Source of the DNA: Mangrovimicrobium sp033283325
Lineage (GTDB): Bacteria > Pseudomonadota > Gammaproteobacteria > Pseudomonadales > Halieaceae
DNA length: 64,000 nucleotides
Assembly: GCA_033283325.1 (NCBI GenBank)
Contig: JAWMQO010000005.1
Span: 124,001-188,000 of the forward strand
Direction of reading: 5' to 3'
In this document: piece by piece, positions 34,033 to 43,205 of the stretch
How the letters are laid out: each line of letters opens with the position of its first letter
Numbering within the stretch: position 1 is the stretch's first letter
Made by a program: the position numbers and the translations under genes
Notes under the pieces: model-generated
The model's input: the letters and a program-made list of their open reading frames with translations, nothing else
What the model was told of the DNA's origin: nothing
Databases searched by the model: none

Positions 34033-34206
34033 TGCTATTCCCCGAGAATATGATCCGCCTAGTCTAGCAGCAGCCCGGCACGCCCTGAACCGGGGGAGTG
34101 AGCTTAAGCGGGAAAAGCTTGTAACCCCTGCTCAGGTCGTTACCATTATCGCTGCCGCGACCAGCGCATCCTCGCGGCGCCATCCAATCGAAGACAAGGT
34201 GAAAGC

Positions 34207-35265
34207 ATGAACAAGCTAGTATCCGGAGCGTTGCTTGCCGGGATGATGGGCTTTGGCGGTATCGCGGCCGCGGCGGAAGAGGCCGGAGAGCCACTCGCCG
34301 CGCCGCAGGACGAGGTGATAATGCTCGACGGCTCCCGCCTGCTGGGTAAAGTCGTCAGCGTGCGCGACGGCAGCCTGAAGCTGGAGACCGACTTCGCCGG
34401 CACCCTGGCAATCCCGATGGAGAAGGTGAGCGATATCCGTACACAGGAGCCGGTGGTGATGGAACTGGCCGATGACACGGTCATCGAAGGGCAGCCACTG
34501 GTGATCGAGGAGCAGCAACTGGTGGTGAGCAGCCCGGCCATTCCCGCAGGCGAGGAAACGCCGCTGGAGGCCCTGATGCTGGTCAACCCCGAGCCCTGGG
34601 AACTGGGTGACGGCTACAAGTGGACCGGCCTGGCCAACTTCGCCTTGACCATGAAGCGCGGCAATACCGACACGGACGAACTGGATTATCGGCTGGAGAG
34701 CATCTGGCGCAGCGAGCGGGACCGCTTCACCCTGCGCCTGAACGGCGAGGTGGACGAGACCAATGGCATCAAGAACGTGGAAAACTGGAGCGCCCAGGGC
34801 AAGTACGACTACTTCTTCGACGGCCCGACCTATGGCGGCGTACAGGCCTATGCCGAGCAGGACAAATTCGGGGACCTCAGGCTGCGCTATTACATCGGCC
34901 CCTATATCGGCCGGGAGTTCTTTACCGAGCCCGCCTTCGCCCTGTCGGCCGATGTCGGTATGGCCTACGTCGACGAGGACTACTACATCGCCGAAGACAA
35001 GGACTACCCCGGCGGTACCTGGAATATCGATCTCTCGAGCAACTACCTCGGTGGCGATTCCCGCCTGTACTTCCGCCAGAACGGTATATGGAACCTGGAC
35101 GATACTGCCGATGTGGTAATCAACAGCACCTTTGGCCTGGCTTTCCCGCTGTTGTGGAATTTCGAGGCGGCGGCAGAGCTTCTGCTGGAATACGATTCAG
35201 GCGTGCCTGATGACATCGAGAAGCTGGACCAGACCTACTCCATGCGACTGGGATACACCTGGTAG
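34207..35265 (+). CDS. DUF481 outer-membrane beta-barrel protein
   Basis: A 352-residue exported protein. A signal (MNKLVSGALLAGMMGFGGIAAAAE) is followed by an N-terminal region (~35-125) rich in short strands (IMLDGSRLLGKVVSVRDGSLKLETDFAGTLAIPMEKV) and a C-terminal DUF481 barrel (~130-352) with GLANFALTMKRGNTDTDELDYRLE, and a last strand ending YSMRLGYTW. DUF481 proteins, such as YdiY, are predicted salt-induced outer-membrane proteins. AAGGTG precedes the ATG. A strong terminator follows at 35354-35380. Confidence 0.88.
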   Translation: MNKLVSGALLAGMMGFGGIAAAAEEAGEPLAAPQDEVIMLDGSRLLGKVVSVRDGSLKLETDFAGTLAIPMEKVSDIRTQEPVVMELADDTVIEGQPLVIEEQQLVVSSPAIPAGEETPLEALMLVNPEPWELGDGYKWTGLANFALTMKRGNTDTDELDYRLESIWRSERDRFTLRLNGEVDETNGIKNVENWSAQGKYDYFFDGPTYGGVQAYAEQDKFGDLRLRYYIGPYIGREFFTEPAFALSADVGMAYVDEDYYIAEDKDYPGGTWNIDLSSNYLGGDSRLYFRQNGIWNLDDTADVVINSTFGLAFPLLWNFEAAAELLLEYDSGVPDDIEKLDQTYSMRLGYTW

Positions 35266-35353
35266 GCCCGACCCGACCGGAGAGACCCCGCCCGGCCAAC
35301 TGGGAGCAGGCCGGGCGAGCAGACTTCCGGACGAGGGGATTTGCAGAAAAGCG

Positions 35354-35380
35354 AACGGCGGCCACAGGGCCGCCGTTTTT
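35354..35380 (+). terminator. Rho-independent terminator after DUF481 gene
   Basis: AACGGCGGCC-ACAG-GGCCGCCGTT followed by TTTT. It lies 89 nt after the DUF481 stop and 40 nt before the end of the convergent zinc-ribbon gene, and may serve both. Confidence 0.88.
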
Positions 35381-35419
35381 ATCCAGACCGGGGAAATGAC
35401 CCCCTGGCGGGAAATGGGC

Positions 35420-35821
35420 CTAGCGTTCGCCCCGCAGCAGGCGGCGGAACCAGTCGGCCCAGGTTTCGTGCTTGTAGTCGGTGAATTCGCCGGCGTCCAT
35501 GAACATGCCGTGCTCGGCACACTCCTCGAACCAGATGTGCTTCTGTTTGGGATCCGAGCGCTTTTCCATGTCCTTGCCGCAGCGCGGGCAGGAGATATCC
35601 TCAACAGCGTCCCATTTACGCCCTTCGGAGGCCGCGCCGAGGTCCAGCGCATCGCCCATCCACTTGCCTTTCAGTGCGTCAGCCTCGCCGGTATCGAACC
35701 AGAGCCCCTGGCAGTGGGAGCAGCGATCTATGGTGACGTCGCCGTAGGTGACCTCGTTCATCCCGTGGCCACATTTGGGACACTTGATACTGTGTTCTTG
35801 GGGATTGAATTCCATCGGCAT
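35420..35821 (-). CDS. TFIIB-type zinc-ribbon protein
   Basis: A 133-residue protein with two zinc-ribbon units. The first, IKCPKCGHGMNEVTYGDVTIDRCSHCQGLWFDTGEADAL, has two CxxC pairs and matches zf-TFIIB. The second, ISCPRCGKDMEKR...WFEECAEHGMFMDAGEF, has one CxxC pair and C-x2-H. The C-terminus is basic (WFRRLLRGER). Such short proteins are common and of unknown function. AGGGAAA lies before the ATG at 35821. Confidence 0.85.
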   Translation of the reverse strand: MPMEFNPQEHSIKCPKCGHGMNEVTYGDVTIDRCSHCQGLWFDTGEADALKGKWMGDALDLGAASEGRKWDAVEDISCPRCGKDMEKRSDPKQKHIWFEECAEHGMFMDAGEFTDYKHETWADWFRRLLRGER

Positions 35822-36026
35822 TTCCCTGTGATTGAAAGGCGGAAGTTGAAGGGGCCGCGTCGCGACAACCTGTTTGCGTCGAGTCTAGCCGATCGCGCAG
35901 GTTCTGTCCTCTCGCCTTTACAGCGGTGATTTCAGCGCAACGCCGTTTGGAATTATCATACGCAGCCCGGAATGAAACAAGTTGGCGGTATCCCTGCGAT
36001 GCTCCCCGCCACTGGAGGAAAATTAA

Positions 36027-36656
36027 ATGCGTTCAATGACTGCCCTGCTACTCGTCGCCAGCAGCCTGCTGGGGGCCGCGCCGGCGATCTCCCAGGCCCA
36101 GGAGGAGGGTGGTCGTTTCTACGCCGTCTGTGCGAGCTGTCACGGCAATGCTGCGCAGGGGGCCGCGCAGCGTGGCGCGCCGCGCCTGAACCACCTCTCG
36201 CCGGTCTACATCTCGGCACAGCTGGACAAGTTCCGCTCCGGACAGCGCGGTGGCGAGGGTGACACCCCACTCGCCATCGGCATGGCGGGAATGGCGCAGA
36301 CACTGCCGGATGAGGCAGCCGTGGCCGCGGTCGCGGACTACATTGCAAGCCTCGAGAGTCCGGCGTCGGCCCTCACCGTGGAGGGTGATCCGATTCGCGG
36401 CGAGGACTACTACAAGCAGTTGTGCGGCGCCTGCCACGGCGCGCAGGCCCAGGGTAACCGTGCCCTGCACTCACCGCGCCTCGCCGGCAGTGACGACTGG
36501 TACCTGGTCACCCAGCTCAAGGCCTTCCGCGAGGGGGTTCGCGGGAGCCACCCGGAAGATCGCAACGGGCGGCAGATGCGGGCGATGGCCGCGACCCTGC
36601 CGGATGAGCAGGCGATACGCGACGTGGTGAGCTACCTTCACAGCCTCGATCAGTAG
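36027..36656 (+). CDS. Di-haem cytochrome c (c4 type)
   Basis: A 209-residue periplasmic cytochrome. Signal TALLLVASSLLGAAPAISQA is followed by two class I cytochrome c domains. CxxCH motifs are CASCH (35-39) and CGACH (133-137), and likely distal Met ligands lie in GMAGMAQTLPDE and RAMAATLPDE. This duplicated layout matches cytochrome c4, which passes electrons to terminal oxidases or peroxidases. GGAGG is well placed. The MauG/CcpA-type gene starts 5 nt after the stop, so this cytochrome is probably its electron donor. Confidence 0.92.
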   Translation: MRSMTALLLVASSLLGAAPAISQAQEEGGRFYAVCASCHGNAAQGAAQRGAPRLNHLSPVYISAQLDKFRSGQRGGEGDTPLAIGMAGMAQTLPDEAAVAAVADYIASLESPASALTVEGDPIRGEDYYKQLCGACHGAQAQGNRALHSPRLAGSDDWYLVTQLKAFREGVRGSHPEDRNGRQMRAMAATLPDEQAIRDVVSYLHSLDQ

Positions 36657-36661
36657 CCGCC

Positions 36662-37840
36662 ATGCGCGGCCTGCTGCTCACCTTTTTTCTCTTCATCTGC
36701 TCCAGCTCGGCAGTCGCCGCGGAGCAGTTTACGCTGAGCGAATTCTGCCCACCGGGTTTCGAAAACGTCGGTGGTCGCTGTGAACTGCGCAGCCTCTACC
36801 AGCAGTATCCCTCGCTGCAATCCGCCGGCGTCGGCGGACTGAAAACCGGCCTGCCCGAGTGGCGAGAGGGCTTCACGCCCCAGCAGATCGACCTCGGCCG
36901 CTACCTCTTCTTCGACCCCCTGCTGTCCGCCGATGCCGACATGGCCTGCGCCAGCTGCCACCAGCCCGCCCGGGCTTTCGCCGATGGCAGGGCCCGCAGC
37001 CTGGGCCGCAATGGCGAGCCGATGCAGCGCTCGGCGCCGAGCCTGTGGAATGTGGCCTTCGCCAGCCGTTTGTTCTGGGACGGGAGGGCCGCGACCCTGG
37101 AAGAGCAGATGCAGGGGCCGCTCTACGATCCCCTGGAGATGGCCAACACCCCTGCGGACCTGTTGGCGGCATTGGAAGCCGCGCCCGCTTACCCGGCGCT
37201 GTTTGCGGCGGCTTTTCCGGGGGGCGAGGCGGAGGGAATTCGCCTGGAGCAGGTTTACACCGCGCTGGCGGCGTTCCAGTCCTCGCTGATTTCGCTCAAC
37301 AGTCGCTATGACCACTACGCCCACGGCCACGCGGGCGCCCTCAGCGAGCGGGAAAAAGCGGGGCTCAACGTGTTCCGCTCCTTCGTCGCCCGCTGCGCCG
37401 AATGCCATACGCCACCTTTGTTCAGCAATCAGCAACTGGCGGTGATCGGTGTACCCGAGCCCGAGGGCCGCCCACTCGACCCCGGGGCGCAGGTATCGAC
37501 GGGCGATCCCGGCCTGCGCGGCGCCTTCCGGGTTCCCAGCTTGCGCAACGTGGCCCTGAGCGCTCCCTATATGCACGCCGGAAACTTTGCCACCCTGCGC
37601 GAGGCGGTTGCGTTTTACAACGGGGGGCGCGGTCACGCAGTGCCGGAAGGCGAGCAGTTGAACCTGCACTGGCATATCTGGAATCCGGCGCTCGGTGAAG
37701 AGGAACTGGATCTGCTGGTGGAGTTTCTCGGCACCCTTAACGATGAGAGTTTCATGCCGCGGGAGCCGCGACAGTTGCCATCGGGACTGGCGCCGGTTCA
37801 CAATCGGCCGGGTCCCGCGGCCGCAGAAACAGGAGATTGA
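36662..37840 (+). CDS. Di-haem cytochrome c peroxidase / MauG-family protein
   Basis: A 392-residue periplasmic di-haem enzyme: signal GLLLTFFLFICSSSAVAA, two haem sites CASCH (96-100) and CAECH (245-249), and family blocks GRYLFFDPLLSADADMACASCH, RSAPSLWNVAF, FWDGRAATLEEQMQGPL and FRVPSLRNVALSAPYMHAGNFATL. An unusual N-terminal segment, EFCPPGFENVGGRCELRSLYQQYP, adds two Cys not found in ordinary peroxidases. The family either reduces peroxide or, as MauG, oxidises a partner protein. It sits between a c4 cytochrome (5 nt gap) and a beta-helix-cytochrome gene (4 nt gap), which argues for a partner-protein role. Confidence 0.9.
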   Translation: MRGLLLTFFLFICSSSAVAAEQFTLSEFCPPGFENVGGRCELRSLYQQYPSLQSAGVGGLKTGLPEWREGFTPQQIDLGRYLFFDPLLSADADMACASCHQPARAFADGRARSLGRNGEPMQRSAPSLWNVAFASRLFWDGRAATLEEQMQGPLYDPLEMANTPADLLAALEAAPAYPALFAAAFPGGEAEGIRLEQVYTALAAFQSSLISLNSRYDHYAHGHAGALSEREKAGLNVFRSFVARCAECHTPPLFSNQQLAVIGVPEPEGRPLDPGAQVSTGDPGLRGAFRVPSLRNVALSAPYMHAGNFATLREAVAFYNGGRGHAVPEGEQLNLHWHIWNPALGEEELDLLVEFLGTLNDESFMPREPRQLPSGLAPVHNRPGPAAAETGD

Positions 37841-37844
37841 GACA

Positions 37845-39359
37845 ATGCGGAAACTGCTTCTTGTGGGCCTCGCCCTGGTGCTTCTGGCGGCCGGCTACAT
37901 GCTCGGCAGGCAACAGCCATCCGAGCCTACAGTGATCAAGGTGGCGGCTACCCCCGCCGCGGAATTTTCCTCCGCCGGGAGCGAGTCCGTCGCCTCGGTG
38001 CCACAAACAGCGGTTCGCCGCCTGGCCACACCCACCAGCGGCGAACTGATTGTGGTGCGTGACGGCGAATCAATACAGGATGCGGTAAACCGCGCAGAGC
38101 CAGGCACCCTGATCAAGGTGATGCCCGGCACCTATCGCGAAACCGTGTATATCGACAAGGACAACATCACCCTGTCGGGCATCATCCGCGAGGGCGACTA
38201 CCCGGTACTGGATGGCGAGGGCCTGCGCAACGACGCCATTCTCTACTCTGGTAACGGCACCACCGTGGAAAATTTCTATATCACCCGCTACAAGGGCAAC
38301 GGGGTGATGGGGCAGGCGGGCAACAACTTTGTCATCCGCAATAACATCGTGGTCGATACCGGGGTCTACGGCATCTTCCCGCAACTGGGCAAGAATGGCA
38401 TCGTCTCCCACAACGTTCTCTCTGGCATCGAGGATGCGGCGATCTACGTAGGCATGTCCGACAATGTCGATGTCGTCTATAACCGGGTGTTCGAGAGCGT
38501 CGCCGGGATTGAGATCGAGAACAGTCGCTCGGCGCTGGTCGAGGCGAACTACGTCTACAACAACACCGGCGGCATTCTCGCCTTCGTCACCCCTGGGCTG
38601 CCGATCAAGACCTGCGGTGACGTCATCATCCGCAACAATTTCGTTATCGACAACAATCACGAGAATTTCGCCGTGCCCGGTTCGATCGTGGCCAATGTCC
38701 CGCCTGGTACCGGCATGTTGGTGATGGCCTGCGACGATGTCGTCGTGGAGGGCAATATCATTACCGGTAACAATTCAGCGGGAATCATTTTTACCGATTT
38801 CACGCTCGCCACCAACATTCCCAACGACCCCGGCTCGGATCCCAGCCCCGATCGCCCCAAACTGCTCGACAACCTCATGCACGATAACGGCCGCGATCCC
38901 GCGCCCATCGTAAAAGCCTATCTGGTGGCGCAACTGGAAACCCGCGGCCCGGACATCGTCGATACAGTGGGCATGGATAATGGCTGCATCCTCCATCCCG
39001 AACGCTATCGCACCCTGGGCCTGGACCAGTATACGGCCTGCGAATTCGACACCACTGCCAACGTACAGTCCTACACCTTGCCGGAGCCGGTACCGGCGCG
39101 AGGCCTGGATAATGTCGACATCGGCAAGTTGACCTACTATGGCATTTGCGCCGGTTGCCACGCATACTCACTCAGGCTGATCGGGCCGCCGACGCAGATA
39201 ATACAGGCCCTGTACATGGACAACCCGGAAGGCATCGCCGCCTACGCCGCACAGCCGGTGAAGAAACGCGAAGACTACCCGGAGATGCCACCGCAGGGTC
39301 ACCTCGATGAGGAAAGCCTGATGGCCGCAGCGCGGTTTATGCTGGAACTCGAACGCTAG
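37845..39359 (+). CDS. Parallel beta-helix protein with C-terminal cytochrome c domain
   Basis: A 504-residue protein. An N-terminal anchor or signal (KLLLVGLALVLLAAGYMLG) is followed by a right-handed beta-helix, ~70-400: VRDGESIQDAVNRAEPGTLIKVMPGTYRE, then coils rich in N-x-hydrophobic-hydrophobic such as NNFVIRNNIVVDTGVYGI and VVVEGNIITGN, resembling NosD and C5-epimerase folds. The C-terminal ~80 residues hold a haem site CAGCH (435-439) and a plausible Met481 ligand (EMPPQG). This fusion is unusual. AGGAG lies 9 nt before the ATG at 37845, 4 nt after the MauG-type stop. It may be a polysaccharide-acting or structural protein that exchanges electrons with its two neighbours. Confidence 0.85.
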   Translation: MRKLLLVGLALVLLAAGYMLGRQQPSEPTVIKVAATPAAEFSSAGSESVASVPQTAVRRLATPTSGELIVVRDGESIQDAVNRAEPGTLIKVMPGTYRETVYIDKDNITLSGIIREGDYPVLDGEGLRNDAILYSGNGTTVENFYITRYKGNGVMGQAGNNFVIRNNIVVDTGVYGIFPQLGKNGIVSHNVLSGIEDAAIYVGMSDNVDVVYNRVFESVAGIEIENSRSALVEANYVYNNTGGILAFVTPGLPIKTCGDVIIRNNFVIDNNHENFAVPGSIVANVPPGTGMLVMACDDVVVEGNIITGNNSAGIIFTDFTLATNIPNDPGSDPSPDRPKLLDNLMHDNGRDPAPIVKAYLVAQLETRGPDIVDTVGMDNGCILHPERYRTLGLDQYTACEFDTTANVQSYTLPEPVPARGLDNVDIGKLTYYGICAGCHAYSLRLIGPPTQIIQALYMDNPEGIAAYAAQPVKKREDYPEMPPQGHLDEESLMAAARFMLELER

Positions 39360-39382
39360 GAATAACAGGGAGCGATATAGCC

Positions 39383-39997
39383 ATGCTAGAGAAAGAACTC
39401 GCCCAGGCCACCAAAATGGCTGCGGACGCACAGAAGAAAGTCGAACAGCTGCGCAAGAAACTGCTCGCGGAAACCGAACAGGCCAGCAGCAAGGCCAAGC
39501 GGGAGCTCGAGGCCGCGCGCAAACGCCATCGCGGCGCCAGTGACCGCCTGAAAAAGGCACGCGCTACACTCAAGGCGAAAGCCACACCGTCAAACCAGAA
39601 GAAAGTCGATGCGCTGGTAAAGCAGGTCCAGGACCTGGCCGAGTCAGTGGCGAAGATTGCGGTGGCGGCCTACGATGCGGCGCAGAAATACGGCGCGGTT
39701 AAAGCCGACCTGATGCTTGTCGAGCGCAAGGCGCGGGCGACGGAGCAGGCCGCCAGCATGGTCGAGAAATCTTTTGCCAAGGCGGGCCTGAAGAAAGCCC
39801 CGGCGAAGAAAAAGACAGCCGCGAAAAAATCACCGGCGAAGAAAAAGGCCGCTGCGAAAAAAGCGCCGGCGAAAAAGGCTGCGGTGAAGCGCAAGGCGCC
39901 AGCGAAGAAGAAGGCGCCTGCCAAGAAAAAGGCGCCCGCCAAGAAAAAGGCAGCCGCGCGGCCCAAGGCAGCGCCGAAGGCTGTCGCAGCAAGCTGA
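39383..39997 (+). CDS. AlgP-like histone H1-type protein
   Basis: A 204-residue DNA-binding-type protein. Residues ~1-75 form a charged helix or coiled coil (EKELAQATKMAADAQKKVEQLRKKLLAETEQ). The middle is helical. The tail (~125-204) is built of Lys/Ala/Pro repeats of the type K-K-A-P-A-K-K. This is the layout of Pseudomonas AlgP and other bacterial H1-like proteins, which bind DNA non-specifically. The repeated tail DNA (AAGAAAAAGGC units) is prone to length variation. AGGGAG precedes the ATG. It lies 23 nt after the beta-helix-cytochrome gene but is unlikely to share its function. Confidence 0.82.
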   Translation: MLEKELAQATKMAADAQKKVEQLRKKLLAETEQASSKAKRELEAARKRHRGASDRLKKARATLKAKATPSNQKKVDALVKQVQDLAESVAKIAVAAYDAAQKYGAVKADLMLVERKARATEQAASMVEKSFAKAGLKKAPAKKKTAAKKSPAKKKAAAKKAPAKKAAVKRKAPAKKKAPAKKKAPAKKKAAARPKAAPKAVAAS

Positions 39998-40004
39998 GTG
40001 AATC

Positions 40005-40037
40005 GCACCGGGGGGGAGCTTCGCGCCCCCCAGGTGC
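40005..40037. terminator. Hairpin between convergent genes
   Basis: GCACC...GGTGC with G6/C6 inner stem around AGCTTCGCG. It lies 8 nt after the AlgP-like stop, without a T-run, and 56 nt before the end of the convergent quinone oxidoreductase. Confidence 0.55.
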
Positions 40038-40092
40038 GGCATGGGAAAATCCAGTCAGGGTTCGATGTCAGGGGTGAGTAAAATGCGCCCTG

Positions 40093-41064
40093 TCACATGC
40101 GCAGCAGGATCTTGCCGGTGTGGCTGCCACCCTGCATGTAGTCCTGCGCTGCTTCCACCTCCTCCAGCGGGAAGACCCTGTCGATGACCGGGCGGATGGC
40201 GCCGGACTCGATGTGTGGGAACAGCTGTTCGAGGATTTCTGTGGTCATGACTGCCTTCTGGGCAAAAGACTGCGCACGCAGGGTGGAGCCGGTCAGGGTG
40301 AGCCGCTTGAACAGCAGGGGGGCGAAGTTGACCTCCGCCTTGAAGCCGCGCATGAAGGCGATCGAGACCAGGCGCCCCTCGGGGGCTGCGACATCGAAAT
40401 TCTTCTGCAGGAAATCGCCACCGACCATGTCGAGGATCACTTCGATACGCCCCGCCAGGCCCATCGCCTTGAGTGCTTCGGCAAAGTCTTCGTCGCGGTA
40501 GTTGAACGCCCGGGCGGCGCCAAGGGCTTCCAGGGCGGCGCATTTTTCCGCGCTGCCGGCGGTGGTATAGACCTCCGCGCCGATCGCCGCACAGGCCTGG
40601 ATGGCGAGGGTGCCGATGCCGCTGGCGCCGCCGTGTACCAGCACCCGCTCACCCGCGCGCAGGCCGGCGCGCTGGAACAGGTTGTGCCAGACGGTGTACA
40701 GGGCTTCGGGAAGGCCCGCAGCGGCTTCGAGGTCGATATTGCCGGGCACCGGAAGGCACTGGCTGACCGGCGCCACTGCGTGGTCGGCATAGCCGCCACC
40801 GTGGGTCAGGGCGCAGACAGGGTCGCCGGGCTCCCAGCCGCTGACACCGGTGCCGAGGGCCGCGACACGGCCGGATACCTCGAGCCCCATGATCGGTGAG
40901 GCATCTTCGGGGGGCGGGTAGAGGCCGGCTCGCTGCAGCAGGTCGGCACGGTTGAGGCCTGCGGCGCAGACCTCGATCAGTATTTCACCGGCAGCCGCTT
41001 GCGGCAGCTCGTCCCGCTCGATACGCAGGGACTGGTCCGCCCCGATCGCGACGTAGCGCCGCAC
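40093..41064 (-). CDS. NAD(P)H:quinone oxidoreductase-type zinc-less alcohol dehydrogenase
   Basis: A 323-residue medium-chain dehydrogenase of the quinone reductase/PIG3 branch. It has AAGLNRADLLQRAGLYPPPEDASPIMGLEVSGRV at the N-terminus, GLPEALYTVWHNLFQRAGLRAGERVLVHGGASGIGTLAIQ around the NADPH-binding GxSGIG motif, and no catalytic zinc ligands. It reduces quinones or enones with NADPH. It starts with GTG at 41064, 2 nt after the end of ilvE, so the two are probably co-transcribed. Confidence 0.9.
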   Translation of the reverse strand: MRRYVAIGADQSLRIERDELPQAAAGEILIEVCAAGLNRADLLQRAGLYPPPEDASPIMGLEVSGRVAALGTGVSGWEPGDPVCALTHGGGYADHAVAPVSQCLPVPGNIDLEAAAGLPEALYTVWHNLFQRAGLRAGERVLVHGGASGIGTLAIQACAAIGAEVYTTAGSAEKCAALEALGAARAFNYRDEDFAEALKAMGLAGRIEVILDMVGGDFLQKNFDVAAPEGRLVSIAFMRGFKAEVNFAPLLFKRLTLTGSTLRAQSFAQKAVMTTEILEQLFPHIESGAIRPVIDRVFPLEEVEAAQDYMQGGSHTGKILLRM

Positions 41065-41066
41065 TG

Positions 41067-42065
41067 TCAGTCCGCCTGCAGCGGTGCGCGCCAGCCGTGG
41101 GGGTCCGCGGCAGTGCCGCTCTGGATGGCGCAGAGCTCTTCCCGCAGGCGGGTGGACCAGGGGCCCATGCCGCCATCGCCGACAGTGATTGTCTCGCCTT
41201 CGTAGACCAGTTCTCCTACCGGAGTCAGGACCGCGGCGGTGCCGGTCAGGGCGGCTTCACCGCGCGGGGCGCGTTCCAGCAGTTCGGCGACGTCGAAATC
41301 GCGCTCCACCACTTCGAGGCCGGCGCTGCGCGCCAGGGTCAGGATACTGTCGCGGGTGACGCCGGGCAGGATGGATCCGTCCAGGGGCTTGGTCAGCAAC
41401 TGGCCGCCCTCGATCAGGACGAAATTCGCCGCGCCGGTTTCCTGGATGATGCCGCCGGGGGCGAACAGCACCTGGTCGGCGTCGAGTTCCCGTTTGGCCA
41501 GCACCACCTCGCGCAGGGCGGCGGCGTAGTTGCCGCCGGTCTTGACCTCGCCGAAGCCCGGTGTGGTGCGCTGGGCCCTGTCGTCCACTTTCACCCGCAG
41601 GGGCTTGAGCCCGCCGGCGAAGTAATCGCCCACCGGCGAGGTGAGCACGCAGAACGTGGCGCGGTCACAGGGCCGGGCGGCGGCGCCGATATCCTCGGTG
41701 GTGCCGAAGAGGGTGGGACGCAGGTAGAGGGCGCCGGGGTAGGCGGGGATCTCGTCCACCGCGGCGGCGACGGCCATGTGCAGCGAGGCGATCAGTTGCG
41801 CCTCCTCCGGGATCGGCAGTAGCAGGCGATCGGCGCTGCGCTGCATCCGGGCCACGTGGCGGTCCGGACGGAACAGGTGTACGTCACCGGCGGAGGTGCG
41901 ATAGGCCTTGAGGCCCTCGAAGCATTCGCTGGCATAGTGCAACACGTGGGTTGCCGGGTGGAGGGCAAAGGGCGCAACAGGCTCGAGTTGCAGCGAAGAC
42001 CAGCGGCCCTCGCTGTAGAAACTGGTCACCATATTGGCCGTGAATGTGGTACCGAAGGCCGCCAT
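41067..42065 (-). CDS. ilvE: Branched-chain amino acid aminotransferase
   Basis: A 332-residue fold-type IV PLP enzyme of the eukaryote-like BCAT branch. The PLP lysine is Lys175 in GEVKTGGNYAAAL. Other signatures are YASECFEGLKAYR, YLRPTLFGT and ETGAANFVLIEGG. It transfers the amino group in the last step of valine, leucine and isoleucine synthesis or the first of their breakdown. The downstream quinone oxidoreductase starts 2 nt later. The upstream region (42066-42344) is shared with the divergent sugar isomerase. Confidence 0.93.
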   Translation of the reverse strand: MAAFGTTFTANMVTSFYSEGRWSSLQLEPVAPFALHPATHVLHYASECFEGLKAYRTSAGDVHLFRPDRHVARMQRSADRLLLPIPEEAQLIASLHMAVAAAVDEIPAYPGALYLRPTLFGTTEDIGAAARPCDRATFCVLTSPVGDYFAGGLKPLRVKVDDRAQRTTPGFGEVKTGGNYAAALREVVLAKRELDADQVLFAPGGIIQETGAANFVLIEGGQLLTKPLDGSILPGVTRDSILTLARSAGLEVVERDFDVAELLERAPRGEAALTGTAAVLTPVGELVYEGETITVGDGGMGPWSTRLREELCAIQSGTAADPHGWRAPLQAD

Positions 42066-42344
42066 CTGGGTAACTCTTGTCGTATCCGTGGAAATTAACA
42101 GTGAATGATAACCCGAGATCGTGCTCCAGCGTGATCAGCCGGGTGAATTGCGGCAATTTTCACGCCCGGGGGCATGCCTTCCCTGCCACAGCCCCCGGCA
42201 TCGCTTGCCCGGCGGCCATCCCGCTACGCGGCAATCTCCAGATTTTCCCATTTTTGCGGCGATTCCAGCGCCGCCGGATGGCATGCTTGGGGTCGAAACA
42301 GCCGGTTTGGGGCAATCGGCGAAGGGCTTGGAGAGGGGGCGAGT

Positions 42345-43199
42345 TTGGACGTCAAGTTTGGCATGGGGATGCGCCTGTGGGGCGACCAGATCGGGGTGGC
42401 CGAGTTGCCGATCCTGGAATCGTTGGCCGCGCTGGGCTACCACGGCGTGGAAATCCCGGTCGCCGGCCAGGGGGATTCGGCGCTCAAGCTGCTGCGGGTC
42501 GCGCTGAAAGACCTGGGCCTCGAGGTGATTGCCTGCGCCCGCCTGTCCGCAGAAGCCAACCCCGTGTCACCGGACCAGCAGATACGGGAGCGGGCGCTGG
42601 AGCAACTCAAGCGGCGGATCGACGAGGCGGCGCTGCTGGGCGCGGAGCTGCTGGTCGGCGGTTTCTACCAGGCCCAGGGCTGTTTTTCCGGGGAACCGCC
42701 CAGCGACCGGGAGTGGGAGTGGAGCCGGGGTTGCCTGCGCCTGGCAGGGGAGTACGCGGCCAGTCGCGGTATCGCCCTGGCGCTGGAATTCCAGAGTCGC
42801 TACGACGTGCACCTGATCAACACCGCGAGTGCCGCGGCGCGTATGTGTCGGGATATCGGACTCGACAACCTCGGGGTGACCTACAATACCTTTCACGCCC
42901 ACCTGGAGGAATTCAACCCGGCGCGGGCCCTGCCGGCGGCGGGGGACCGCCTGCTCTATGTGCGCCTGTCGGAAAGTCATCGCGGGGAACTGGGCCGGGG
43001 CCAGGTGCAGTGGCAGGAAACTTTCGCCACCCTGGCCTTCCTCGATTACCACGGCTGGTTGACGGTCCAGGCCCTTGGTACCGGCCAGGATTCGGCCCAT
43101 CCGGAGAACATCTGGCGCGACTGTTTCGACAACCGCGAGGCACTCGCGGCGGACGCCATTCGCATGGTGGAGAGCGCGATTCGCACCCAGCGGCAGTAG
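42345..43199 (+). CDS. Sugar phosphate isomerase/epimerase (AP_endonuc_2/TIM barrel)
   Basis: A 284-residue TIM-barrel protein. Residues show the usual pattern: LWGDQIGVAELPILESLAALGYHGVEIPVAG, then metal-site-type blocks LALEFQSRYDVHLINTASAAARMCRDI, LGVTYNTFHAHLEE, and YVRLSESHRGELGRG. The frame is open from 42174, but GAGAGGGGG before the TTG at 42345 and the usual length both favour the TTG. An ATG at 42363 is the other option. The substrate is an unknown sugar or polyol. The gene is convergent with edd (7-nt gap), which may hint at sugar catabolism. Confidence 0.8.
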   Translation: MDVKFGMGMRLWGDQIGVAELPILESLAALGYHGVEIPVAGQGDSALKLLRVALKDLGLEVIACARLSAEANPVSPDQQIRERALEQLKRRIDEAALLGAELLVGGFYQAQGCFSGEPPSDREWEWSRGCLRLAGEYAASRGIALALEFQSRYDVHLINTASAAARMCRDIGLDNLGVTYNTFHAHLEEFNPARALPAAGDRLLYVRLSESHRGELGRGQVQWQETFATLAFLDYHGWLTVQALGTGQDSAHPENIWRDCFDNREALAADAIRMVESAIRTQRQ

Positions 43200-43205
43200 G
43201 CCGCC

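Noticed and set aside
39780..39990. Lys/Ala/Pro repeat tract as a CRISPR or minisatellite
   Set aside because: It codes for the AlgP-like tail; units are short, imperfect and in frame, without spacers.
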